Positions 17,212-25,379 of a stretch of DNA of 64,000 nucleotides are shown in pieces. Position 1 is the first letter of the stretch. Every line of letters starts with the position of its first letter. The stretch comes from Lachnoclostridium phytofermentans ISDg (GTDB lineage: Bacteria > Bacillota > Clostridia > Lachnospirales > Lachnospiraceae), in contig NC_010001.1 in assembly GCF_000018685.1 (NCBI RefSeq), forward strand, positions 698,001 to 762,000. The letters are read 5' to 3'. The translations under genes were made by a program, and so were the position numbers. The notes beneath the pieces are model-generated. The model worked only from the letters and a program-made list of their open reading frames with translations. It did not search any database and was not told the origin of the DNA.

Positions 17212-18273
17212 ATGAAAATATCTCAAAGACCGTTTGGTAAGACCAAGCAGGGAGAAAAAGTAACATTATATACGATAACAAATGATCATGGTATGGTGGT
17301 ATCCTTCAGTGATTTTGGTGCTAATATTGTAAGTATTATAGTACCGGACAAGAATGGTACATTTGCGGATGTAGCATTAGGGTATGATAATGTAAAACAA
17401 TATGAAGTGAATGGACCAGGATACGGTTCTTTTATTGGTCGTCATGCGAATCGTATCGCAGAAGCTTTGGTTGTAATAAATGGGAAAGAGTACAAATTAG
17501 AAAAGAACGATGGCAATCACAATTTACATAGCGGTAGTAAAGGCTATAATAAATTCCTATATGAAACTGAAGTCTTTAAAGACAAGGATGAGACAACAGT
17601 AGAGTTTTCCAGATTAAGTCCTGATATGGAACAGGGATTACCGGGTAATCTTGATCTTGTGGTTTCCTATACCTTAACAAATGATAATGAATTGGCTATT
17701 GAATATTATGGAGTATCAGATAAGGATACAATTATTAACTTTACCAATCATTCTTATTTTAATTTGGCTGGCCATAATAGCGGAAGTATAGAAGGTCATC
17801 AGGTAATGATTGATTCAGATGAATTTACATTAACAGATGAAACGTTAATTCCTACAGGCGAAATTGCAAAGGTAGAAGGAACACCAATGGATTTTCGTAA
17901 ATTGAAGAAAATAGGAAAAGATATTGAAGCAGATTATCAACCTCTTCGCGTTGCTGGTGGGTATGATCATAATTATGTTTTAAAAACCTCAGAAGAGGAA
18001 GCAGCTAAAGTTGCTGAACTTTGGGAGGAAAAGAGCGGACGCCTCATGGAGGTATTTACCGACGCGAAAGGTCTTCAGCTCTATACTGGTAATTTTATTC
18101 TTGGAAATGAAAATGGAAAAGAAGGATATTGCTATCAGAAACGTGATGGAGTTTGCTTTGAAACACAATATTATCCAAATTCCTGTAATATAAGTAATTT
18201 TCCATCCTGTCTTAAGAATGCAGGAGAACCTTTTGAAAGTGTTACGATCTATAAATTCTCAGTGAAAAAATAA
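17212..18273 (+). CDS. galM: Aldose 1-epimerase (mutarotase)
   Basis: 353 residues from the ATG at 17212; TGGAGG lies 5-10 nt upstream, overlapping the alternative ATG at 17200. It interconverts alpha and beta anomers of galactose/glucose in the cytoplasm. Signature segments are GSFIGRHANRIA, NFTNHSYFNLAGH (catalytic His) and QPLRVAGGYDHNYVL with the catalytic Glu region near FETQYYPNS. It is monocistronic with own promoter and terminator, though it could support the galactose-releasing locus at 33-46 kb. Confidence 0.93.
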   Translation: MKISQRPFGKTKQGEKVTLYTITNDHGMVVSFSDFGANIVSIIVPDKNGTFADVALGYDNVKQYEVNGPGYGSFIGRHANRIAEALVVINGKEYKLEKNDGNHNLHSGSKGYNKFLYETEVFKDKDETTVEFSRLSPDMEQGLPGNLDLVVSYTLTNDNELAIEYYGVSDKDTIINFTNHSYFNLAGHNSGSIEGHQVMIDSDEFTLTDETLIPTGEIAKVEGTPMDFRKLKKIGKDIEADYQPLRVAGGYDHNYVLKTSEEEAAKVAELWEEKSGRLMEVFTDAKGLQLYTGNFILGNENGKEGYCYQKRDGVCFETQYYPNSCNISNFPSCLKNAGEPFESVTIYKFSVKK

Positions 18274-18277
18274 AAAG

Positions 18278-18355
18278 GAGCTGTTGCCATTTTAAACTGC
18301 TCATTGTCTCTTGACAGGGAGTGTTTAAAATGGCAACAGCCCTTTCTCTTTTTAT
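18278..18355 (+). terminator. Terminator after galM
   Basis: GGAGCTGTTGCCATTTTAAAC pairs nearly perfectly with GTTTAAAATGGCAACAGCC, giving about 19 bp, followed by a pyrimidine-rich CCTTTCTCTTTTT tract. Confidence 0.75.
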
Positions 18356-18429
18356 AATACTAAAACATGGTGAAATAATATTATAAATTAATTGGAATTA
18401 TAATCTCCAAATAGAATCATGTTCCGAGA

Positions 18430-19059
18430 TTATTTTGTACCGTAGATACGATCACCAGCATCACCTAAACCAGGTAAAATATAACCCTGTTCATTTAGAC
18501 GCTCATCAAGTGCACCGATAAAAACATCAACGTCTGGATGAGCTTCTTGTAATTTTTTAAGACCTTCTGGAGCTGCAATTAGGCAGAGGAAACGAATTTT
18601 TTCAATGCCGCGTCTTTTTAATAATGTGATAGCTGCAATAGCAGAACCACCAGTAGCTAGCATTGGATCCACAACAAAGATTTCGCGATCAGGAGCGTCA
18701 GATGGTAATTTACAGAAGTACTCAACAGGTTCAAGAGTTTCTTCGTTACGATATAATCCTATGTGGCCTACTTTTGCATTCGGTGTTAGATTAAGAATAC
18801 CGTCTGCCATATGCATTCCGGCACGTAGAATTGGAACGACACATAATTTCTTACCTTCGATTTCTTTAACAATAGCCTTAGTAAGTGGAGTCTCCACTTC
18901 CTTATCAGCTAATGGTAGGTTGCGGCTTGCCTCATAATAGATAAGCATAGCTACTTCGGCTACTAAATCACGAAATTCTTTAGTAGATGTGGTTTTCATT
19001 CTCATAATACCAATCTTATGTTGGATTAGAGGATGATCCATAATGCAAACATTTGACAT
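18430..19059 (-). CDS. upp: Uracil phosphoribosyltransferase
   Basis: 209 residues from the ATG at 19059 (MSNVCIMDHPLIQHKIG), with GGAGGT 7-12 nt upstream. It makes UMP from uracil and PRPP (pyrimidine salvage). VPILRAGMHMADGIL and the PRPP motif FVVDPMLATGGSAIAAI are present; the C-terminal GLGDAGDRIYGTK is the usual uracil-binding end. Length is standard. The leader contains a strong GC-rich hairpin at 19173-19196. Confidence 0.96.
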   Translation of the reverse strand: MSNVCIMDHPLIQHKIGIMRMKTTSTKEFRDLVAEVAMLIYYEASRNLPLADKEVETPLTKAIVKEIEGKKLCVVPILRAGMHMADGILNLTPNAKVGHIGLYRNEETLEPVEYFCKLPSDAPDREIFVVDPMLATGGSAIAAITLLKRRGIEKIRFLCLIAAPEGLKKLQEAHPDVDVFIGALDERLNEQGYILPGLGDAGDRIYGTK

Positions 19060-19172
19060 AATGATACCTCCAGGATATTTATGCATTTTTCATGCACTTA
19101 AACTTTTGTTGCAATATTTTCTGTGTACTAATCCATAATATGTGGGAGTTCACAGAATTGTATTCATGGTTA

Positions 19173-19196
19173 GAACGCCCGCTATTGCGTGCGTCC
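19173..19196 (-). promoter_or_regulatory. GC-rich hairpin in the upp leader
   Basis: GAACGCCCGC-TATT-GCGTGCGTCC: a 10-bp stem with one mismatch, strikingly GC-rich against AT-rich surroundings, about 115 nt before the upp start. No T-run follows on the minus strand except TTTGAAG; role unknown. No PyrR-type motif was recognised. A TATAAT lies on the minus strand at about 19222-19227. Confidence 0.4.
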
Positions 19197-19389
19197 CGAC
19201 TTCAAATTTTTTCTTACCGACTATTATAACAAAAAGTGATAATAAAATAAAGAAAAGTTTTAAAGAAAAAAATGGAAAATCTTGATTTTAGTCTTTAAAT
19301 TTGTTAGGATATGGGAGACAAAGTGAATGAATGGAAAAACTATAACATTGTGATGTGATAGATAATAAAAGTAAAGGAGGATGTTGTGT

Positions 19390-20490
19390 GTGATTGATAC
19401 AATCTTTCATGGGGATAAAATTGGAGCCACAGCTTTAATCGTAGATGACAATCCTGTTAATCTGATAGCAGGAGGAATGATGTTAAAGACATATGGTCTT
19501 TCTGTTGAAACTGCAGGAGGCGGACGGGATGCCTTAGAAAAGGTGGCTGAAAAAGATTATGACTTAATTTTTATGGATCTCATGATGCCAGAAATAGATG
19601 GAGTTGAAACTGCGAAAAGGATACATAAATTAGTGGGAAAATTCGGTCAGGTGATTATAGCGATTTCAGGTGCTCTCATCGGTGAAAATGAAAAAATCGC
19701 AACAACAAATGAATTTTCTGATGTATTAGAAAAACCAATTGAGGCAGATAAGCTAAGTCAATGTTTAAAAAGATGGTTACCAAAAGAAAAATTATGTGAG
19801 AATTTGATAGATTCCTTTCACGAGATTGGGGAAAGAACGGATGAAGTATCAGAATTTATAGAAATATTTCAACAGGTTACTACGCTTGATTGTAGATTAG
19901 GCTTGCATTATGCTCTAAATCAGGTGGATAATTATATCCGCATAGCAGAAGCATCGATGAAACAATTAATTCAATCAAAAGATAAGTTAGAACTTATTAC
20001 AGAAGAGAAAGAACGTGGTATTATGCAAGCAGAATGCCATTCTTTAAAAAGTATATTGTATCATTTGGGATCAAGAGAATTAGCGGAAGATGCAACTGCC
20101 CTTGAAATGAAAAGAATGAGCGAGGAATCATTGGAACATAATAATTCTATCCATGAATGCCAGATGGAACAACTAAAGAGATTTCTCATGCGCATTAACT
20201 TATTTTGTAGTGAACTCGAACAAGCGTTAATCGCATATAATAATAGAAGAAATCCTAAGAATGAAACCATGGGGATTTCTAACTGTTCTAAAGAAGTAAT
20301 CGCAAAGCAGCAGGGGAAAGTATTATATCATATTAGTCATTATGAATATTTTGAGATTATAAATGGATTAAGACTACTGTTAACGATGGTATCTAAGGAA
20401 AATCAAAAAAAGATTCATCAAGCGATGGAAGCAGCGGAAGAATTTGATTATGAAAACACTGCAAAGTATGTGAATCAAATTATAATTTGA
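19390..20490 (+). CDS. Response-regulator receiver with C-terminal phosphotransfer (Hpt-like) domain
   Basis: 366 residues from a GTG at 19390. The in-frame ATG at 19381 directly abuts the AAAGGAGG site (0 nt), while the GTG is 9 nt away. The receiver (about 10-135) has DDN, phospho-acceptor Asp63 in FMDLMMPEIDG and Lys in LEKPIEAD. The second half is helical and holds AECHSLKSILYHLGSRELAEDA with His217 in the HxLK context of Hpt domains. Such proteins relay phosphate in multi-step systems. No kinase gene adjoins. A weak promoter (TTGATT, 17 nt, TAGGAT) is at 19282-19310 and a strong terminator follows. Confidence 0.75.
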   Translation: MIDTIFHGDKIGATALIVDDNPVNLIAGGMMLKTYGLSVETAGGGRDALEKVAEKDYDLIFMDLMMPEIDGVETAKRIHKLVGKFGQVIIAISGALIGENEKIATTNEFSDVLEKPIEADKLSQCLKRWLPKEKLCENLIDSFHEIGERTDEVSEFIEIFQQVTTLDCRLGLHYALNQVDNYIRIAEASMKQLIQSKDKLELITEEKERGIMQAECHSLKSILYHLGSRELAEDATALEMKRMSEESLEHNNSIHECQMEQLKRFLMRINLFCSELEQALIAYNNRRNPKNETMGISNCSKEVIAKQQGKVLYHISHYEYFEIINGLRLLLTMVSKENQKKIHQAMEAAEEFDYENTAKYVNQIII

Positions 20491-20572
20491 TGAAATTAAG
20501 ATTTGAGAAAATTAAGATTTGAAAGAATAGAGATAAAAAGTCTAAGTAATTTCGAAAAAAGGGCAGAGGAGA

Positions 20573-20613
20573 AGCCCGGTAGAGGGGGAGGGTAACTGCC
20601 GGGCTTTGTTTTA
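20573..20613 (+). terminator. Terminator after REC-Hpt gene
   Basis: AGCCCGG (20573-20579) pairs with CCGGGCT (20599-20605), followed by TTGTTTT. The loop is purine-rich (GGGGGAGGG). Confidence 0.75.
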
Positions 20614-20682
20614 TGAAAAAAATTATCTTGTAAACATATTTATGTTATATTTGTATTATAAGATATGAATATGATGATAGTA

Positions 20683-20737
20683 TGGCTAACTTATGAACAT
20701 TTTGTGAATATATAATTTATTGTTCATGACATAGCCA
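20683..20737. promoter_or_regulatory. Interrupted inverted repeat upstream of the 20852 gene
   Basis: TGGCTA-actt-ATGAACA (20683-20699) is mirrored by TGTTCAT-gaca-TAGCCA (20721-20737) around a 21-nt AT-rich loop: 6 + 7 bp with a symmetric 4-nt internal loop. It may be an operator or leader hairpin. Nothing else is seen in the 20614-20851 spacer. Confidence 0.5.
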
Positions 20738-20851
20738 AGTTTTGTCATCTTATTTTCAAATTTTACAAACTAACCAGAAATTACAAGACTTTATTAGAGG
20801 ACTTCGCAAATACTAAAGACAGGTTCAATTCCACCGAAAGGAAATGGGGAT

Positions 20852-21307
20852 ATGATGAGTGTATTCAAGAAATTAATACGCAAGGAATTAGGAGAAGTCA
20901 ACTACAATAAGTATTTCACATACATTCAAAAAAATCTCAAGAACAAATCACTAGAGAGTAAAGAGGTCTTTGAGGATATCTACACCAGGCTTAAGGATAA
21001 AGATATTGAATCGATTGCACGGATGCATGATAGATTAAACGATGCTATGTTGCTTGCTTTTCGAATCAGTAAAAATTATATGTTTGCTGTGGTATTCTAT
21101 ATTGCTGCCTCTACATTTATTCTATTGAAAGGTTTAGTACCAATGATTGCGATTACTGCTCTTGGTACGATGAGCGTTCTGTTTCTAATGAAGACTTATG
21201 AATTTGTTCTCAATAAATATTGCTTTATTGATGCTCAGATCGTTTTAGTATATAAGTCTGTCTTAGAAAAGATTATTTTGGGCCATGTGAAAAGGCGTAA
21301 CTTATGA
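20852..21307 (+). CDS. Small two-helix membrane protein of unknown function
   Basis: 151 residues, not recognised. The first 65 residues are charged and helical (KELGEVNYNKYFTYIQKNLKN). Two adjacent membrane segments follow: YMFAVVFYIAASTFILL and VPMIAITALGTMSVLFLM; then a basic tail ending HVKRRNL. GAAAGGAAATGGGG precedes the ATG. It has its own terminator and is monocistronic. Confidence 0.7.
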   Translation: MMSVFKKLIRKELGEVNYNKYFTYIQKNLKNKSLESKEVFEDIYTRLKDKDIESIARMHDRLNDAMLLAFRISKNYMFAVVFYIAASTFILLKGLVPMIAITALGTMSVLFLMKTYEFVLNKYCFIDAQIVLVYKSVLEKIILGHVKRRNL

Positions 21308-21433
21308 TAATAGATACGTTTACTAATATATATTCCATGTATATTTAATGTATATATCAGGAAGATAGTATTTCATAGAATAAATAGGTTGGCTTTTCCA
21401 ATAAAGTTACAAAATGAAACGTAATAGGAGAAG

Positions 21434-21468
21434 GACTGTCATTAAATCTTTTATGACAGTCTTTTTTT
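21434..21468 (+). terminator. Terminator after the 20852 gene
   Basis: GACTGTCAT (21434-21442) and ATGACAGTC (21453-21461) form a perfect 9-bp stem followed by seven T. Confidence 0.85.
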
Positions 21469-21513
21469 GATGAGTAATTATTATCTATGTGATTTCTTGT
21501 TGTTAAAATTTAC

Positions 21514-21542
21514 TTGTATTGTATCCAAGTTACGGGTATAAT
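21514..21542 (+). promoter_or_regulatory. Promoter for the cobalamin-riboswitch operon
   Basis: TTGTAT (21514-21519), 17-nt spacer, TATAAT (21537-21542), directly before the riboswitch. Confidence 0.65.
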
Positions 21543-21545
21543 AAT

Positions 21546-21760
21546 TGCGACCATGTGGTGCTTCTTAATATAAGTTAAAAGGGAATGTGGTGAAAATCCA
21601 CAGCAGCCCCCGTTACTGTCAATGGAATGAAAATTGCGGAAGTGTCATTGTATCTTCTTTAGCGTTAAGGATACGGCTCCTAGCCTTAAAAAGCGAAGAA
21701 TGATATGAGAAGACAGCAATGAGTAAAATGACCATGAGCCAGGAAACCTGCCATATGAGA
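21546..21760 (+). promoter_or_regulatory. Cobalamin (adenosylcobalamin-type) riboswitch
   Basis: Conserved elements are visible in order: GGGAATGTGGTGAAAATCCA (start 21581), CAGCAGCCCCCGTTACTGT just after, and the B12 box AGCCAGGAAACCTGCCAT at 21737-21754. It lies behind a promoter and upstream of a btuF-like gene, the expected position for B12 repression of an importer. The part between the aptamer and btuF holds a hairpin (TCTGCA ... TTGCGGA) and the 61-nt structured element at 21808, one of which may be the expression platform. Confidence 0.92.
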
Positions 21761-21807
21761 ATGAATCATCTGCACTCGGAGGGAGTTGCGGATCAAAAAG
21801 GGAGTAA

Positions 21808-21868
21808 GTGTGAAGAGAATATCTAAGGCGCCAAAAGACGCCGCCTAAGAAATTCTAAAACTTTACAC
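21808..21868 (+). repeat. 61-nt structured element, copy 1 (before btuF)
   Basis: Starts GTGTGAAG and ends CTTTACAC, which pair. The inner AGAAT/ATTCT and AAGGCG/CGCCT arms extend the stem around a loop near CCAAAAGAC. It matches copy 2 (25253-25313) at 53 of 61 positions by eye. Positions 10 and 48 change together (G-C here, A-T there), which supports a folded RNA. Confidence 0.7.
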
Positions 21869-21940
21869 AGACAAGTTTGTGCTGCGCCAAACCCACGCCA
21901 TTAGCGGCTCCTAAAAAGATAGTCGCAGCATGGAGGCTAA

Positions 21941-22960
21941 ATGAAGAAATTTAAAAAACTATTGACACTTGGATTGATTCTAACCATTGTCATGACAGGT
22001 TGTGGGACAAAAGCAGGCAATGAGAATCATGAAACTAATGAAATGCCAACTTCAGAGGCACAAATTACTGCTCAGCCATCAACTGGCACAGAACCAGCCA
22101 CAACCCCGACTGGCTTACCAGAGGATACTACAGAGAATAATGAAACTAAGTACCCACTCACAGTTACCGATACTATGGGAACTACCATTACGTTTGAAAA
22201 TGAACCTCAAACAATGATATCGTTTTCTCCTAGTATCACAGAGATATTATATGCACTTTCGCTATCAGATAAATTGATTGGACGTACGGATTATTGTGAT
22301 TATCCAGCGGAAGCATTGTCTATTGAATCTATCGGAGATTTTTATAATCCTGATATAGAAAAAGTTGTAAGTCTAGCTCCAGATGTTGTATTAGCTTCTT
22401 CCCTATGGACGGAAGATGTTATTCAAAAATTTAAAGAGGTTGGAATTACGGTCGTTGTAGCGAATGAAGATAAAGATGTTGCTGGTATCTATGGGATGAT
22501 TGATTTAATTGGACAGATATTTAATTGTCAGGATAATTCAGCAAAGCTTGTAGAAACAATGAAAACACAAATAGAAGATGTAACAAAGAAGGTTGCGTCA
22601 CTTCCTAAGAAGACTGTATATTATGTAGTAGGTTTTGGGGAATACGGAGATTATACAGCCGGAGGTGATACCTTTATCGGAAATTTATTAACACTAGCAG
22701 GTGGAGATAATATTGCTAAAAATGTTAGTGGATGGTCATATACATTAGAAAGTTTAATTGATGCAGACCCAGAGGTAATTATTTTAGATTCCAGTATGAA
22801 GGATAGCTTTATCTCAAGTGATAACTATAAAGATTTAAGTGCTGTAAAGAATAATCAAGTGTATAGTATTGATAATAATTTACTGGAACGTCAAAGTTAT
22901 CGTGTTGCTGATGGAATTTTAGAGGTAGCAAAAATACTGCATCCAGAAGCATTTCAATAG
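21941..22960 (+). CDS. btuF: Cobalamin ABC importer, substrate-binding lipoprotein (BtuF-like)
   Basis: 339 residues: a lipoprotein signal (KKLLTLGLILTIVMTGC, lipobox Cys about residue 22), a Thr/Pro/Glu-rich linker to about residue 68, then a periplasmic-binding fold of the BtuF/FhuD class with VTDTMGTTITFENEPQTM, FSPSITEILYALSL, DYCDYPAEAL and LAPDVVLASSLW. It captures the ligand outside the membrane. B12 as ligand is inferred from the riboswitch; a related corrinoid or siderophore is possible from the family alone. GGAGG lies 5 nt before the ATG, right after a hairpin (TGCTGCG/CGCAGCA). Confidence 0.85.
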   Translation: MKKFKKLLTLGLILTIVMTGCGTKAGNENHETNEMPTSEAQITAQPSTGTEPATTPTGLPEDTTENNETKYPLTVTDTMGTTITFENEPQTMISFSPSITEILYALSLSDKLIGRTDYCDYPAEALSIESIGDFYNPDIEKVVSLAPDVVLASSLWTEDVIQKFKEVGITVVVANEDKDVAGIYGMIDLIGQIFNCQDNSAKLVETMKTQIEDVTKKVASLPKKTVYYVVGFGEYGDYTAGGDTFIGNLLTLAGGDNIAKNVSGWSYTLESLIDADPEVIILDSSMKDSFISSDNYKDLSAVKNNQVYSIDNNLLERQSYRVADGILEVAKILHPEAFQ

Positions 22961-23032
22961 ATACTGGAGTAAATACGCAACTTTGTACCTGTGGTTCAAA
23001 GTTTGCAGTTATGGAAAGGCCTGATTATTAAT

Positions 23033-24073
23033 ATGAACAAAAGAAAGACTTCATTTTATTATCTAGTGTTTACGTTGCTACTACTTATTACGATTATTGT
23101 CACAGCATCAGTTGGTTCAGCCAACATAACAATATATGATAGTTTAAAGGTCCTTCTAAGTAAAATACCGATTATTAGAAAGTTAATAGAAACTTCGGAT
23201 ATACCTAAAAATTATGTTACGATTATTTGGAATATTCGAATACCTAGGATTTTACTCTCTGGTTTAAGCGGAGCCTCACTTGCGTTAGTAGGGGCATGTT
23301 TTCAAGGATTATTTCGTAATCCACTTGCAGACCCACAGATACTTGGCATTTCCTCTGGTGCAGCTCTTGGAGCTACGATAGCTACACTAAGTGGTATGAC
23401 GATATCATTTTTTGGTCTGGGTGTGATAGGGGCATTTGCCTTTGTTGGAGCTCTACTTACTGTTTTCTTAGTATACCAAATTGCGTTTACTGGAAGTACT
23501 GGTTCAGTTACTCATATTGTGCTAACTGGTACAGCGATTAGTTCTATGTTGTCTGCTATGATTTCCTTATTAATGAGTATTAGAAGAGAGCAGATAGAAA
23601 AGGTTTATATGTGGACTCTTGGAAGCTTTTCTGCAGCTAGCATGAAGAAAGTCGGATTTCTTCTCCTGTTTTTTGTTGTCTGTGCTACGATAATTATTGT
23701 GTATGCGAGAGAACTAAACATTATAGCGGCAGGTGAGGAAACTGCAGAAAGTCTTGGTATTGATACATTGAAAGTGAAGAGAACTCTTATCATAGTTGGT
23801 TCACTTTTGGTAGCCGCTTGCGTCTCGGTTTGTGGTATTATAGGCTTTGTCGGTTTAATTATACCTCATATGATACGATTGCTACTTGGTCCAAGACACG
23901 AGAGATTATTGCCATTTAGTTGTATCTTTGGTGCCTTTTTCTTAATTGTTTGTGATACTTTAGCAAGAACCTTAAGAGCACCTGGAGAATTACCAGTCGG
24001 AGTTATTACCGCATTATTTGGAGCACCATATTTCTTATTATTACTATATCGTGATAAGAAAAGGATGGTGTAA
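23033..24073 (+). CDS. btuC: Cobalamin ABC importer, permease (BtuC/FecCD family)
   Basis: 346 residues from the ATG at 23033 (MNKRKTSFYYLV); a GTG at 22991 is in frame but lies inside a hairpin. Typical FecCD/BtuC permease with about ten membrane segments; LSGASLALVGACFQGLFRNPLADPQILGISSGAALGA is the family signature and GFVGLIIPHMIRLLLGPRH the cytoplasmic coupling region. The spacer from btuF contains a hairpin (CAACTTTG ... CAAAGTTTG) ending before GGAAAGG. Confidence 0.9.
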   Translation: MNKRKTSFYYLVFTLLLLITIIVTASVGSANITIYDSLKVLLSKIPIIRKLIETSDIPKNYVTIIWNIRIPRILLSGLSGASLALVGACFQGLFRNPLADPQILGISSGAALGATIATLSGMTISFFGLGVIGAFAFVGALLTVFLVYQIAFTGSTGSVTHIVLTGTAISSMLSAMISLLMSIRREQIEKVYMWTLGSFSAASMKKVGFLLLFFVVCATIIIVYARELNIIAAGEETAESLGIDTLKVKRTLIIVGSLLVAACVSVCGIIGFVGLIIPHMIRLLLGPRHERLLPFSCIFGAFFLIVCDTLARTLRAPGELPVGVITALFGAPYFLLLLYRDKKRMV

Positions 24074-24074
24074 G

Positions 24075-24869
24075 ATGGATAAATTACAGACAATACAAAT
24101 AAATGAACTTACTTGGCAGCCACAAAAAGAGGAGGATGCAATCTTAAAAGAGATATGTGCGACTTTTTTACAGGGAGGGTTTTACGGTATTTTGGGGCCA
24201 AACGGATCCGGAAAAACCTCATTTATTCGCCATATCCTAAGATTGTTACCAGTAGAGTCAGGAAGAATATTCCTTGAAAATAAGGAAATTACAAGTTATA
24301 AACGTAACGATATAGCGAAAAAGATGTCCCTAGTCCCACAAAACACCAACATCGAAACAAGATTCACAGCATATGAAATTGTGATGATGGGGCGAGCACC
24401 TTATCAAAAAAGGTTTCAAGCAGTCAGTGATAAGGATAGAGAAATTGTAAACGAAGCTATGAAGATGACGAATTGCTATCACTTACGTGAAGCTATATTT
24501 TCCAGGTTAAGCGGTGGAGAAAAACAGAGGGTTATTACAGCTAGAGCAATCGCTCAGCAGACACCTTGGTTGTTTTTAGACGAACCAGTAGCTCATTTGG
24601 ATGTTCGGTATCAGATGGAATTAATGAAATATTTAAAGAAGTTAAATGATACGAAGAACACATCGATTATAACTGTACTTCACGACATCAATTTAGCTGC
24701 AAGGTATTGTAAACAGATTGTTTTAATGAAAGATGGAAGAATCGTAGCAGCAGGGGAAACAAAACAAGTATTAACGATTGATAATCTGAATCAAGTATTT
24801 GAAATTCTCTTCTATGAACTAGAGAATGAAGCATTAGGTGGTACTTATTTCATTCCAACTCCGTCTTAG
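24075..24869 (+). CDS. btuD: Cobalamin ABC importer, ATPase (BtuD-like)
   Basis: 264 residues from the ATG at 24075, 1 nt after the permease stop, with AAAGGA inside the permease gene. Walker A is GPNGSGKTS, Q-loop LVPQNT, signature LSGGEKQRV, Walker B WLFLDEPVAHLD and the switch His in LHDIN. The N-terminal 30 residues are longer than usual. It drives import with BtuC. Confidence 0.92.
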   Translation: MDKLQTIQINELTWQPQKEEDAILKEICATFLQGGFYGILGPNGSGKTSFIRHILRLLPVESGRIFLENKEITSYKRNDIAKKMSLVPQNTNIETRFTAYEIVMMGRAPYQKRFQAVSDKDREIVNEAMKMTNCYHLREAIFSRLSGGEKQRVITARAIAQQTPWLFLDEPVAHLDVRYQMELMKYLKKLNDTKNTSIITVLHDINLAARYCKQIVLMKDGRIVAAGETKQVLTIDNLNQVFEILFYELENEALGGTYFIPTPS

Positions 24870-24896
24870 AAAAATATAAATAATCAAAATTGAATT

Positions 24897-24943
24897 AAAA
24901 AGCAGGAGTTTTTGAAGTGGACTTCAATGGCTTCTGCTTTTAT
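24897..24943 (+). terminator. Terminator after btuFCD
   Basis: AAAAAGCAGGAG pairs with CTTCTGCTTTT; an inner GAAGT/ACTTC hairpin is present; T-rich end. Confidence 0.7.
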
Positions 24944-24992
24944 TCGATTGATAAAGAAAAGTTCGCGGAAGCGAGCTTTTTTGATTTCCCAT
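24942..24992. repeat. Dispersed intergenic element, copy C
   Basis: GATAAAGAAAAGTTCGCGGA then AGCGAGCTTTTTTGATTT; it shares the AAAGTTC core with copies A, B and D and here forms a GCTCGCTTCCGCGA-type hairpin with a T-run, so it could also terminate transcription. The rest of the spacer to 25252 shows no gene. Confidence 0.4.
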
Positions 24993-25252
24993 AAACCATA
25001 AGCTATCTGAGGGATGTACACTCACCCTGTGGACTCAGCAAGACGAATTGCATTTGATTAGAAAAGTGATTTCGCTTTCAAGTTTAAAACTTGATGAGCC
25101 TAAAGTGGCAAATTCAATCTGTTCTTTTTTTCTTCGCCTTAAAATCTTATATTAAATAAAAATGCTAAAATATTTTACAAAGTGTGGAACAAATGGAAAT
25201 ATATATCGTCTAATGCATAGAACAATAATTCGGATAAAGAATTTTGGAAGAA

Positions 25253-25313
25253 GTGTAAAGAAAATTTCTAAGGTTTCAAAAGACGCCGCCTAAGAAATTT
25301 TAAAACTTCACAC
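25253..25313 (+). repeat. 61-nt structured element, copy 2 (before the SLH protein gene)
   Basis: Starts GTGTAAAG and ends CTTCACAC; AAAATTTCT pairs perfectly with AGAAATTTT. Same length as copy 1 at 21808 and same distance class from a ribosome-site hairpin and start codon. Confidence 0.7.
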
Positions 25314-25379
25314 GGTTTCATGAATTGTTTGTACCTGCGACCCCGATGTTTGCAGGCTATGGAAGGAGTGGTTTTTATT

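Noticed and set aside
19060..19389. PyrR-dependent attenuator before upp
   Set aside because: The GC-rich hairpin lacks the PyrR-binding loop sequence and a following T-run on the minus strand.
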